From Mesobacillus jeotgali (GTDB taxonomy: Bacteria; Bacillota; Bacilli; Bacillales; Cytobacillaceae), in NCBI RefSeq assembly GCF_002874535.1, contig NZ_CP025025.1, positions 1,907,526 through 1,971,525 of the forward strand: 64,000 bases of DNA, given 5' to 3'. The notes below the pieces were generated by a model that was not told where the DNA came from, did no database searches, and worked only from the letters and a program-made list of their open reading frames with translations. This document shows positions 1-7,644 of this stretch, piece by piece; positions within the stretch are counted from its first letter, which is position 1; every line of letters starts with the position of its first letter. The position numbers and the translations under genes were made by a program.

Positions 1-136
1 AAGACTCCATTTGCCTGACCCGTTCTGTTACTGATGGTGAAGATAAGTTCACTCTTCTGCTGAGTTCACTCATTGACAGCCGGCTGTTTCTGCTTAATTC
101 ATCTAAAATCTTACTATCTGTATCATCAATTTTCAT
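1..136 (-). CDS. Lrp/AsnC-family transcriptional regulator, N-terminus only (runs off the window)
   Basis: The minus strand reads 45 codons from an ATG at 136, preceded by a GGAGAA ribosome site. The peptide starts MKIDDTDSKILDELSRNSRL and continues with an SMSELSRRVNLS helix and a SPSVTERVRQME recognition helix. This is the standard N-terminal helix-turn-helix of Lrp/AsnC (feast/famine) regulators, which sense small molecules, often amino acids, through a C-terminal RAM domain that lies outside the window. The gene diverges from the AhpD-like gene at 260, and the shared 120 bp could carry its operator. The family call is firm; ligand and targets cannot be seen. Confidence 0.88.
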   Translation of the reverse strand, partial: MKIDDTDSKILDELSRNSRLSMSELSRRVNLSSPSVTERVRQMES

Positions 137-259
137 ATTTAATGTATTTCTCCTCTAATTCCTTAAAATCATTAAAAATATCTTTGTTTTTAATTCTTTG
201 TTTAATGTGAATTCTGTTATTGGTTTTCTATAATTAAATATAGCAAAGGGGGAATTTTA

Positions 260-691
260 ATGGCAAGAATAAAAGAATCAAATATGGGAGAAACACGATT
301 TCAACGCCTTTTAGGTCATAATGCAGAGGTAATGCATGGCTGGAATCGGCTTGGGAATGTATTAGAGAAAGATGGACTTCTTACTTCCGAATTAAAAGAA
401 CAGGTTAGAAGAACACTGGCTCAGCGCAATGGATGTGAGTATTGTAAAGCGAAAGGCAAACCAGATCCGGAAAAGTTCGATGAAAAAACGTCGATTGCGG
501 TTGGTTTTGCTGAAGTCTTTTTGGTGCAGAGGGGTGATATACCTGATTCAATCTTTAAAGTATTGCAAGAAAGCTTGACTGAGGAAGAAATTAGCGAACT
601 CATTGCCTTTATTTCCTTCACTACAGCTTCGCAATTTTTTGGAGCCATGATGAAACTGCAATCCGAAGGCGAAATGAATACCTTTATATAA
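260..691 (+). CDS. Carboxymuconolactone decarboxylase / AhpD-like protein
   Basis: This 143-residue protein has the all-helical AhpD/carboxymuconolactone decarboxylase layout with a CEYCKAKG motif near residue 60, the CxxC found in alkylhydroperoxidase-type members. Such proteins usually reduce peroxides or act as thiol-disulfide partners; the true substrate is unknown. The start ATG lies 7 bp after AAAGGGGGAA. The gene diverges from an Lrp/AsnC regulator, the usual arrangement for a regulator and its target, so control by that protein is a reasonable inference. A hairpin terminator follows at about 756. The CMD-like fold is fairly sure; peroxidase activity is inferred from the CxxC only. Confidence 0.85.
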   Translation: MARIKESNMGETRFQRLLGHNAEVMHGWNRLGNVLEKDGLLTSELKEQVRRTLAQRNGCEYCKAKGKPDPEKFDEKTSIAVGFAEVFLVQRGDIPDSIFKVLQESLTEEEISELIAFISFTTASQFFGAMMKLQSEGEMNTFI

Positions 692-755
692 GGTCTTGAA
701 TTACAGTGTAGTATTAATCCAGTAAGACTTTAACTAGTTAACCAGTTACTTCCAA

Positions 756-787
756 AGAGCGGTCATCCTTTAGGGTAACCGCTTTTT
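756..787 (+). terminator. Rho-independent terminator after the AhpD-like gene
   Basis: An AGCGGT...ACCGCT stem, extended by inner CC/GG pairs, is followed by six T residues, 65 bp after the stop codon. Confidence 0.85.
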
Positions 788-957
788 TCAGCTCGTATGA
801 CCTGATAAAAGGATATCAAATTGGGTGGACCAGCACACTAATTGGATAGAATTACTTGTCACTTGTTGGATTCACAAACAATAATTCCCTTGTTCGCTGA
901 AAAACATTTGGGAACTTTTTGCAGAGGAATATCGTATGTAAAAAGAGGTGAAGACAA

Positions 958-1317
958 ATGATGAAAAGGTTAAAGCTCAGTTTCTATATAGTGGTCGGCA
1001 GTTATACAACTCTTATCCTAATCTCATTTCTTATGATTGGGAACTTTGATGGTACTAAGGTTGGGGTTTGGGGATTTATATTAGGTTTCATACTCTTATT
1101 TACTGCTTTGCCTTTTCATAAGATCATTTACTTCGGAGGAAGAGGGCTTATGGGTGTGCAATCAGCCGAGATACCGGGCGATGAACATCTGCACCATAAG
1201 ATTCACAAACAATACGAGAAAGAACAAATCGGTCAAAACCAAGGCAGCAGTCAGCGACAGGATGTCCTTACAATCGCAGGGATATCCGTCATTATTATTG
1301 CCGTTTTCTTAGTATAA
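958..1317 (+). CDS. Small membrane protein, unknown function (119 aa)
   Basis: Three hydrophobic segments are visible, at about residues 7-28, 35-55 and 103-119, with a charged, His-rich and Gln-rich soluble part between the second and third (residues 60-100, including HLHHKIHKQYEKEQ). An AAGAGGTGAAG ribosome site precedes two adjacent ATG codons; the first is used here. I do not recognise the family. The next gene, at 1413, is also a tiny membrane protein with no clear terminator between, so the two could be co-transcribed. A real gene is likely from the ribosome site and the membrane-type composition. Confidence 0.7.
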   Translation: MMKRLKLSFYIVVGSYTTLILISFLMIGNFDGTKVGVWGFILGFILLFTALPFHKIIYFGGRGLMGVQSAEIPGDEHLHHKIHKQYEKEQIGQNQGSSQRQDVLTIAGISVIIIAVFLV

Positions 1318-1412
1318 ATTGAAGTCTTGAGTTTTTGTTTATGTGCCAATGGAACTTTTACCAGTGTGTCCCGAATTTGATAGGAATATGTGCAACCATA
1401 AGGAGTGTTATC

Positions 1413-1589
1413 ATGTCCGATAAAAAGCCTATTAATGATGCAATGGAACATATGAGCAAAATCGAAGGAATCCCAACTGATGTAAATTTGAGAAAGTTGC
1501 CAAAGCCGCTGAGGTATTTTGGCTATTTCATGATTGGTTTCTTTACGCTATCCATACTCTTTATCATGATCGCTAATCTCTTGAAATAA
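1413..1589 (+). CDS. Short single-pass membrane protein (58 aa)
   Basis: The reading frame is open from further upstream, but an AAGGAG site 7 bp before the ATG at 1413 decides this start. The peptide has a charged N-terminal half (MSDKKPINDAMEHMSKIEGI) and one C-terminal membrane helix (about residues 36-55, YFMIGFFTLSILFIMIANLL). No family is recognised. It lies 95 bp after another small membrane protein gene and may share its transcript. Confidence 0.6.
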   Translation: MSDKKPINDAMEHMSKIEGIPTDVNLRKLPKPLRYFGYFMIGFFTLSILFIMIANLLK

Positions 1590-1758
1590 CAATATAGGCA
1601 ACTAATTGTTCTGGTGCTAGAAAATACATTAAAGCTATTTAATAATAGGTAAATGGTACGATCCTTTGATTCCATCCGTTTGTCAGACCGGCAAATTGGC
1701 AATCTATTACTGTTTTAGTTAGAATGGAACTAATTCATATTAATAAGGGAGTACTAAA

Positions 1759-2778
1759 ATGGGACATTCTAACCATCAGTTAAAAGTGAACAAAAATGAA
1801 TTTATTTGGAATACACAAGAAGGGGAGCTGACTTTTGATGGCGCTCCTGCTTTGCTTTTCTGGGACTCGGCGATCGAGTTGTTCTTGAATACGATTGAAG
1901 AAATTTCCGGAAGTGATGTGTCAACTACTGTCTATGAAGTGACCGGATTCCGCATGGGCAAACTTGTTAGCTCCTATTATGAAGGCAGGACAGATGTGGT
2001 AGAGTTGCTGAATGAATATAGTGATATTTATAAAAGCGCAGGCTGGGGAATATTCGAAATTCATGATTACTCTTATGAAGAGAAAAGAGCTGTCGTGAGA
2101 ATACGCAATAGCTGGGAACACCGCATTTTCAAACTGGCTGGTAAAAATAAGGCAGGAGTATTGCTGCCAAGCCATTGGGCCGGTATTTTCAGCGGTCTAT
2201 TCAAGCAAGACATGTGGTATAAAATGACGAAAAGCCAGCAGGAAGGCCATGAATATGATGAGGTAGAAATCTTCCCATCTACAGTGACCATTTCGCATAA
2301 CATCCATGAACTTGCAAGGAGGAAAGAACAGGAAAGCATCATGGAATTGGAGAAGAAGGTAGAGGCGCGAACAGAGGAGCTCAACTCTTTGGTACAAGAG
2401 CTCTCTTCGCCAATCATTCCGGTCCTGAAGGGAATCCTCGTCCTCCCGTTGATTGGCAAATACAACGAAGAGCGGCTCACCAGCATGATTGAAAAATCAT
2501 TGGTTGAAATTACAAGGCTAAAGGCTAAATACCTCTTAATTGATTTAACAGGTATTAAGAATGTCGATTCATATACAATCCATGGCATCCAGAAACTCAT
2601 ACAGTCAATCCGCCTGATTGGTGGTCATTGTTTTATCGTAGGTGTATCTGCGGAACTAAGTATCCAAATATTAAGTTCCAACGTAAAAATTGAGGGAATC
2701 CAATCTTTCTCTAGCCTGCAGCAAGGTGTTGAATATGCCATCCAACAGAACGGATATGAACTGGTGAAAAAGAATTAG
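1759..2778 (+). CDS. RsbR-type STAS protein with N-terminal sensory (V4R-like) domain
   Basis: The 339-residue protein has an N-terminal globular domain (about 1-185), a coiled-coil linker (about 188-215, ELARRKEQESIMELEKKVEA) and a C-terminal STAS domain (about 218-335) starting ELSSPIIPV, the entry sequence of RsbR proteins. RsbR proteins form stressosomes with RsbS and RsbT and feed environmental signals to sigma B. The N-terminal part (residues 130-175) resembles V4R-type ligand domains, which is tentative. By my recall of RsbRA, the positions matching phosphorylated T171 and T205 are Glu (in GKYNEERL) and Ser (in NVDSY) here, so phospho-control may differ. It starts at an ATG after AAGGGAG. 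A second STAS protein lies at 6356. Confidence 0.82.
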   Translation: MGHSNHQLKVNKNEFIWNTQEGELTFDGAPALLFWDSAIELFLNTIEEISGSDVSTTVYEVTGFRMGKLVSSYYEGRTDVVELLNEYSDIYKSAGWGIFEIHDYSYEEKRAVVRIRNSWEHRIFKLAGKNKAGVLLPSHWAGIFSGLFKQDMWYKMTKSQQEGHEYDEVEIFPSTVTISHNIHELARRKEQESIMELEKKVEARTEELNSLVQELSSPIIPVLKGILVLPLIGKYNEERLTSMIEKSLVEITRLKAKYLLIDLTGIKNVDSYTIHGIQKLIQSIRLIGGHCFIVGVSAELSIQILSSNVKIEGIQSFSSLQQGVEYAIQQNGYELVKKN

Positions 2779-2784
2779 CCATGG

Positions 2785-2818
2785 AGCTGAACCGTAAATT
2801 CCCGGTTCAGCTTTTTTA
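2785..2818 (+). terminator. Rho-independent terminator after the STAS gene
   Basis: A perfect 10-bp stem (AGCTGAACCG / CGGTTCAGCT) is followed by TTTTTT directly downstream of the stop codon. Confidence 0.92.
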
Positions 2819-2976
2819 TAATACTCTCCATATACAATTAAGAAAAATTACCAATCTTTTAAGCTTTGTGATAGATCTCTTTTAAAATAACCGCCAACAC
2901 GTTAAACAAGTTTATATTCTTGTATAAAGGGAAAGAAATGAAGGAACACACATCGTAGAATAGGAGATGATAGAAA

Positions 2977-3204
2977 ATGAAATTGAAAAATGTACTATTG
3001 TCTATCCCATTAGGTGCAGGAATTATGTTGGCCGGTTGTTCGGCGGATGAAGAGCCGCCACCGGAAGATGAAAATAACATGGAAAACATAGAAGAGCAGG
3101 AAGATAACCAAGAACCAGATATAACTGAAGAGCCTAGTGAAGAAAATCCTGATGAAGAAGAACCAGATTTAGATGAAGAGCCTAGTGAAGAGGATAATAA
3201 TTAG
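2977..3204 (+). CDS. Small acidic lipoprotein
   Basis: The peptide has a lysine-containing signal sequence ending in the lipobox LAGC, so Cys21 would be lipidated and the mature chain anchored outside the membrane. The remaining 54 residues are almost only Glu, Asp, Pro and Asn, with a repeated EEPSEEnPDEEEPDLD pattern. It is probably disordered and could bind cations or act as a spacer. A TAGGAGATGA site precedes the ATG. It is monocistronic, with a terminator straight after it. No function can be assigned. Confidence 0.8.
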   Translation: MKLKNVLLSIPLGAGIMLAGCSADEEPPPEDENNMENIEEQEDNQEPDITEEPSEENPDEEEPDLDEEPSEEDNN

Positions 3205-3212
3205 TAGTGAGG

Positions 3213-3243
3213 AAAACACCTGTCATTGTACAGGTGTTTTTTG
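3213..3243 (+). terminator. Rho-independent terminator after the acidic lipoprotein
   Basis: A 10-bp stem (AAACACCTGT / ACAGGTGTTT) is followed by a T run, 10 bp after the stop codon. Confidence 0.9.
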
Positions 3244-3343
3244 TATTTAAGGATAATTATACTCGTTTAAGGACATATGTCCTTTTCGTATCTTCATGTT
3301 CTGTCATTTAATTAATACAAACATGAGATTTGGGGAGAGAGAA

Positions 3344-3769
3344 ATGAAAGGTTTAATTTTTGCTTTTTTAGGGGGAGCTTTTATCACGCTGCAAGGTGTG
3401 GCTAATGCGAGAATCAGCCAGGACATTGGTACTTGGCAGACGGCTTCGATTACCCAACTTACCGGGTTTTTAGCTGCTCTGTTTGTTTTGATTTTTGCTG
3501 TAAAAGGGCAATGGCACGGGCTCGGAAAAGTAAGGCCGCTTTATTTGATTGGAGGTACGTTCGGAGCGATTGTTGTTTTTAGTAACGTAACTGCGATCCA
3601 TTTTATTGGGGTTACTCTTACAGTTTCTGCGATGTTGATTGCTCAGCTTGGGATGACGTTTTTGATTGACCGGAACGGATGGTTTGGTGTAAAAAAACAA
3701 AAAATGAGGATGCCGCAGCTGATTGGCATTACAATGATGGTAGCAGGTGTAATGATCCTGGGTTGGTAA
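3344..3769 (+). CDS. YdcZ/DUF606-family small membrane transporter (first copy)
   Basis: This 141-residue protein has five hydrophobic helices and the family opening MKGLIFAFLGGAFITLQGVA, with NARISQDIGTWQ after helix 1. YdcZ (DUF606) proteins are half-length members of the drug/metabolite transporter superfamily and probably work as dimers. The start at 3344 is chosen because GGGGAGAGAG lies 7 bp upstream; the open frame begins earlier but without a ribosome site. It is the first gene of a three-gene operon with a Crp/Fnr-type regulator (3809) and a second YdcZ protein (4520), so the two halves may form a heterodimer. The substrate is unknown. Confidence 0.85.
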   Translation: MKGLIFAFLGGAFITLQGVANARISQDIGTWQTASITQLTGFLAALFVLIFAVKGQWHGLGKVRPLYLIGGTFGAIVVFSNVTAIHFIGVTLTVSAMLIAQLGMTFLIDRNGWFGVKKQKMRMPQLIGITMMVAGVMILGW

Positions 3770-3808
3770 TCGAAGGGATTAACAAGATTAAAGGGGCAGG
3801 AAAAGCTT

Positions 3809-4507
3809 ATGAAAGAATTAAAAGCATTGGAACAGATAGAAACGTATTTGCGGTCTCACCAGATCGAGTCATTATTTAATGAGGAGATTCTTCCTTACCT
3901 AACGTTACTTGAATTTGAAAAAGGGGAGCAGATCTGTTCCCAGGGCGAGGCTGTTGAGTATCTGTATATACTGGTTAAGGGGAAAGTGAAGATTTTTACC
4001 ACTTCTGAAGAAGGTAAGACATTGATTCTATCCTTTAAAACTCCGCTAGAAGTCATCGGAGATATTGAATACGTCCAGGAAATTGATACGATCAACACCG
4101 TAGAGGCTGTTTCTCCTGTCGTCATGATCGGAGTCCGGCAAAGTGTACTGCGAAGATTTTTAAAAGATCACTCTCCATTCCTGCAATTTTTATTGAAAAT
4201 CATTACAAGGAAATTCTATATCAAATCCCAGTTCATGCGCCATAACATTCTGTATCCTGTTGAAACAAGACTGGCAAGCTATCTCGTATCTGTAGCCTAT
4301 GATGAAAATGAAGCGCTGGTCAATGGGAAGGTAAGTACATCGAATCTCACTGACATTGCCAATCTAATCGGAACTAGCTACCGCCATCTTAACAGGGTGA
4401 TTAAAGAATTCTGCATAAATGGCCTGGTGGAGCGAAACAACGGCGCAATCGAAATTAAGGATTTGGAAGGGCTTAAGTCTCTTGCGAAGGAAAATCTATA
4501 TGAATAG
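3809..4507 (+). CDS. Crp/Fnr-family transcriptional regulator, YeiL-like
   Basis: The protein has a cyclic-nucleotide-binding-type beta-barrel (about residues 25-140, with EFEKGEQICSQGEAVEYLYI) and a C-terminal winged helix-turn-helix (about 150-225, with TDIANLIGTSYRHLNRVIKE). No Cys cluster typical of Fnr iron-sulfur binding is present in the N-terminus. The overall pattern is like E. coli YeiL. It sits between two YdcZ transporter genes (39 bp after the first, 12 bp before the second), so it most likely controls this transporter operon in response to a small effector. Its start ATG lies 9 bp after CAGGAAAAG. Confidence 0.88.
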   Translation: MKELKALEQIETYLRSHQIESLFNEEILPYLTLLEFEKGEQICSQGEAVEYLYILVKGKVKIFTTSEEGKTLILSFKTPLEVIGDIEYVQEIDTINTVEAVSPVVMIGVRQSVLRRFLKDHSPFLQFLLKIITRKFYIKSQFMRHNILYPVETRLASYLVSVAYDENEALVNGKVSTSNLTDIANLIGTSYRHLNRVIKEFCINGLVERNNGAIEIKDLEGLKSLAKENLYE

Positions 4508-4519
4508 GGAGAATAAACC

Positions 4520-5026
4520 ATGCTTTTAGGCTTACTATTTGCATTACTGGCTGGCACGCTTGTCGGCCTGCAGAATATATTTAACAGCAAGGTCAATGAA
4601 AAAGCGGGCTCATGGACCACAACGACATTAGTATTGGGGTTAGGATTCCTGGCATCCTTCATCCTCGGCCTGTTCTTTGAAGGGAGCAACATGTTCAATC
4701 TGCAGCAAATGAAAGGTTGGTACTGGTTCAGCGGCTTGCTCGGAATCGGAGTCGTTGCAGGCATCGTCCAGGCCATAAAGTATCTCGGACCGACCTTCGC
4801 GATATCAATCGTGTTAACTTCACAGTTAGGGTTCGCGGTATTATGGGATTCATTAGGCTGGATGGGATTGGAGAAGGTACCGTTTACTTTCCAGCAATTC
4901 CTTGGAGTACTCGTCATAATAGCTGGAGCCATTGTCTTTAAGTGGAGCGAAGGAAGGGAAGAAAAAGCTGAGGTTATACCTACCCGACATGATCCGAAAG
5001 CAGAAATATCAAGATCAATAGGATAA
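4520..5026 (+). CDS. YdcZ/DUF606-family small membrane transporter (second copy)
   Basis: Five hydrophobic helices match the copy at 3344: both start with GLxFAxLxGxxxxLQ, followed by a polar stretch ending in GSW/GTWQT. The protein is longer (168 aa) because of a charged C-terminal tail of about 25 residues (EGREEKAEVIPTRHDPKAE) that should lie in the cytoplasm. It is translated 12 bp downstream of the Crp/Fnr regulator from a GGGAGAA site. Together with the first copy it probably forms a heterodimeric small-molecule exporter. The family assignment is firm; the substrate is not known. Confidence 0.86.
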   Translation: MLLGLLFALLAGTLVGLQNIFNSKVNEKAGSWTTTTLVLGLGFLASFILGLFFEGSNMFNLQQMKGWYWFSGLLGIGVVAGIVQAIKYLGPTFAISIVLTSQLGFAVLWDSLGWMGLEKVPFTFQQFLGVLVIIAGAIVFKWSEGREEKAEVIPTRHDPKAEISRSIG

Positions 5027-5192
5027 TTCCACCCTTATATGAAATTAAAACCTGATCTTTTCATTGAGTGGAGTATAATCTGTTGTGTTCTTTTAAGAAA
5101 GCACATAATCTATTGTGATATACATCACCACAACCGAACTATGTTATTGCTATACTTTTCATGCAAATATTGGGAAAGCGTGGGAAAGCAGA

Positions 5193-6149
5193 ATGCTAAT
5201 AACAATGAAAAGGTTAAAGGTTGCAGAAGAAGAAAAGCAGGCACTTCAAAATAAATTCGATCAATTGTACTCACAATTTGGAGAAAAAGAAGCATTTTTC
5301 CAAGCGTTCATTGAAAAGTTCTATCAGGAACTGGGAAGTACGATCGCACAACATGAACTTGTGAATAATCAGCATTATGAATTAGGGGATATGGTCGGTA
5401 AAATAAAGATTCACTTTGACAAGGTGCATGATATCAGTCAAGATTCTGTCGATCATGCGATAGGATTATCAAATAAGGGGTATGATTTGATCCACTCTTC
5501 TAAGGAAATGGTCTTGAAGGCTGATGAGGGAGGAGAACTGGTCCGTCAAGCTGAACAGCTGATTATGCGAGTCGGGGAAATCTATGATCAAGCATACCAG
5601 AATATGATGAAATTGAATGACCGCTCAAAAGAAATCGAAATGATCGTGAAGGTTATTAAAGAAATAGCTGACCAGACAAACCTTCTTGCCCTAAATGCAT
5701 CGATTGAGGCGGCAAGAGCTGGGGAGCACGGGAAAGGATTTGCAGTTGTCGCTGAAGAAGTTCGGAAACTTGCTGAGAGTACGGCGAAAAGCACAAATGA
5801 TATAGGGTTCCTGACAGCAAACATCCAAAGGGAAATTAAAGAAAACATGGATTCTGCCACTTCAAGTGCAGAACTGATTCATAAAAGTATAAACTTAAGC
5901 AAGGAAGCATCAACTGGAATGGAATGCATTTCTTCCTTTATAAAAAAGGTTGAATCTGAAGTTGATGAAGTCATTGTGGAGATTGACCATCAAAAAGGCA
6001 GCTCTCAAAAAGTCATGGACGAACTTACTCAAACGAAAACTCTGTTCGACCAAGTAAATGAGCTGATTCACAAACATATTGAAGAGGCAAGCAAAGTGGA
6101 TATGAAACTGGAAGAAACTAATAAGCAAATTGAAACATATGGTTCTTAA
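5193..6149 (+). CDS. Soluble methyl-accepting chemotaxis protein
   Basis: There is no membrane segment: residues 1-80 are helical and charged, and the signalling domain holds the conserved MCP hairpin tip ([20 protein letters not shown], then [19 protein letters not shown]). This tip binds CheA and CheW. The protein is therefore a cytosolic receptor of 318 residues with a short N-terminal input part of unknown ligand. The frame is open from 5115, but the ATG at 5193 after GGGAAAGCAG, or the ATG four codons later, are the likely starts. Its neighbours are a transporter operon and a STAS protein; a functional link is only a guess. Confidence 0.85.
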   Translation: MLITMKRLKVAEEEKQALQNKFDQLYSQFGEKEAFFQAFIEKFYQELGSTIAQHELVNNQHYELGDMVGKIKIHFDKVHDISQDSVDHAIGLSNKGYDLIHSSKEMVLKADEGGELVRQAEQLIMRVGEIYDQAYQNMMKLNDRSKEIEMIVKVIKEIADQTNLLALNASIEAARAGEHGKGFAVVAEEVRKLAESTAKSTNDIGFLTANIQREIKENMDSATSSAELIHKSINLSKEASTGMECISSFIKKVESEVDEVIVEIDHQKGSSQKVMDELTQTKTLFDQVNELIHKHIEEASKVDMKLEETNKQIETYGS

Positions 6150-6355
6150 ATATAGTAGAAGTGGACATTCGTGAACTCTGAAACAAATGGAATTGCAAAA
6201 TTCATATAAAAGAGAAGCATTCCCCGGTGACTTCTGCGCGAATAATAGCAACCAATACTTCTAATTTTATTTCAGGTTAATTTTATCGTTTTGAATCTAG
6301 TCATGTTATAATTTAAAATATTAATTTTTCTGAATGAAATTTAGGAGCTGAACTT

Positions 6356-7183
6356 GTGTATCCAATCGAAAGATTTTCTAAATACCTACTTGATAATGCA
6401 GATGAAATCAGTAAGGAAATAACCGATTATAATTTAAAAAAACTTGAAATCAATCTTCCGGAAGAAATTATCGAACAATCGTTGAAAAACAACAAGGCAT
6501 TCGTTGAATTTTTGGGTAATACACTTAACCTGTCGAAAGAAGAAGTCGCGGTGACGTTCATTGCCTGGCACAAAGAAAGACAAGCAAATCGAAGGGAATA
6601 TCAATTTAGTCATGAAGAGCTCGCGAGTATTCTGAAGCCCTATGCAGAAACTCGCCTTCAGTTAATTGAAATGCTGACGAAGATTTCAGTAGGAGAGGGG
6701 CTTTCCACAGAAGAAGTGGTTTTCGTCAATAACCGAATCAGCTACTTGCTCGATTTAAGTATCACGGAAACAATGATCGAACGGGAAAGGCTCGCAAATG
6801 AACAAAATAATAGGAACCAAAAGATCATCACTGAGCTGTCATCGCCAATCGTTCCGCTAGAACAGGACATGGCCATCCTGCCGCTGATCGGCGAGTTCGA
6901 TTTCGAACGCAGCGACCATATCATGACCCATGTCATCCCAAAGGTCAGTGAACTCAGAATCAAGAAACTGATCATCGACTTCTCTGGAATTGCCATGATC
7001 GACGCAGAAATCGCAGCGCGTATCTTCAATATTAATAAAGTCCTGAGACTGATCGGCATCGAGACGATGCTGACAGGCATACGCCCTGAACTCGCAGTCG
7101 ATGTCATCAACACAGGAGTCGACTTCTCTAAATTGAACACATATGGAACAGTTCACCAGGCACTTTTAAATTACGCAAAATAA
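6356..7183 (+). CDS. RsbR-type STAS protein lacking phosphorylatable threonines
   Basis: The N-terminal half (residues 1-150) is all helical, resembling the globin-like N-terminus of RsbR proteins. The STAS domain (about 160-273) begins ELSSPIVPLEQDMAILPLIG. It starts at a GTG 8 bp after TTAGGAG. Compared with RsbRA from memory, the T171 position is Phe (GEFDFERS) and the T205 position is Ala (MIDAEIAA), so it cannot be phosphorylated at those sites by an RsbT-type kinase. It may be a constitutive or purely structural stressosome member, or a sensor of another pathway. A terminator follows at 7199. Confidence 0.82.
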   Translation: MYPIERFSKYLLDNADEISKEITDYNLKKLEINLPEEIIEQSLKNNKAFVEFLGNTLNLSKEEVAVTFIAWHKERQANRREYQFSHEELASILKPYAETRLQLIEMLTKISVGEGLSTEEVVFVNNRISYLLDLSITETMIERERLANEQNNRNQKIITELSSPIVPLEQDMAILPLIGEFDFERSDHIMTHVIPKVSELRIKKLIIDFSGIAMIDAEIAARIFNINKVLRLIGIETMLTGIRPELAVDVINTGVDFSKLNTYGTVHQALLNYAK

Positions 7184-7198
7184 ACATGATCAAACAAG

Positions 7199-7224
7199 GC
7201 GGCAGTATAAGAACTGCCGCTTTT
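7199..7224 (+). terminator. Rho-independent terminator after the second STAS gene
   Basis: A perfect 8-bp stem (GCGGCAGT / ACTGCCGC) is followed by TTTT, 15 bp after the stop codon. Confidence 0.88.
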
Positions 7225-7403
7225 AATGAAGGAAAGAACTTACTCTCGGGAAGCTCCTTCCTATCCAAGAATCTCTGGTTGAGAGAGTTACTGTTCACAG
7301 AGTTTTTCGAAGCATTAGGCACGTCCCTAAACTTCAATTTGAAATCCTGATAGAAACTTGATATATTAATTTATATATAAGTAATCAATGATGTGATCAA
7401 GTA

Positions 7404-7613
7404 AATAAGGATTGTGAATCCAGAGAATATAGCCTTGGCTGAAAGCTATATCACCCCTCCTTATTGAACCCTGCCACGGAGATGTTAGCGAAAAACTAAC
7501 CGGGTCGTTCCGATACAAACTTTTAGAGGATATTCTATGAATGTCGAACTAAGGTGGTACCACGTCTATTAGCATAAAGACGTCCTTATCAAGGACTCTT
7601 TATGCTTTTTTAT
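7404..7613 (+). promoter_or_regulatory. Proline T-box riboswitch leader of proS
   Basis: The leader has a stem I base pairing AATAAGGA (about 7404) with TCCTTATT (about 7479), an AGAGA-type internal motif, and the conserved T-box AAGGTGGTACCACG at 7551-7564. It ends in a strong terminator at 7571-7613, whose AGCATAAAGA arm pairs with TCTTTATGCT before a T run. The 3' side of stem I reads CACCCCTCC, so the specifier is CCC or CCU, both proline codons. Uncharged tRNA-Pro would pair with the specifier and with the TGGT bulge and open the terminator. The exact specifier frame was not modelled. Confidence 0.93.
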
Positions 7614-7644
7614 TTTACATTTGAATATTCAGGAGGAAAAGAAC

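Noticed and set aside
2073-2600. A 175-codon open frame on the minus strand
   Set aside because: It lies wholly inside the STAS gene on the other strand, has no ribosome site and gives a Ser/Cys/Phe-rich product typical of an antisense shadow.
4378-4932. A 184-codon minus-strand frame across the regulator and second YdcZ genes
   Set aside because: Two strongly supported plus-strand genes cover it, and no start signal is present.
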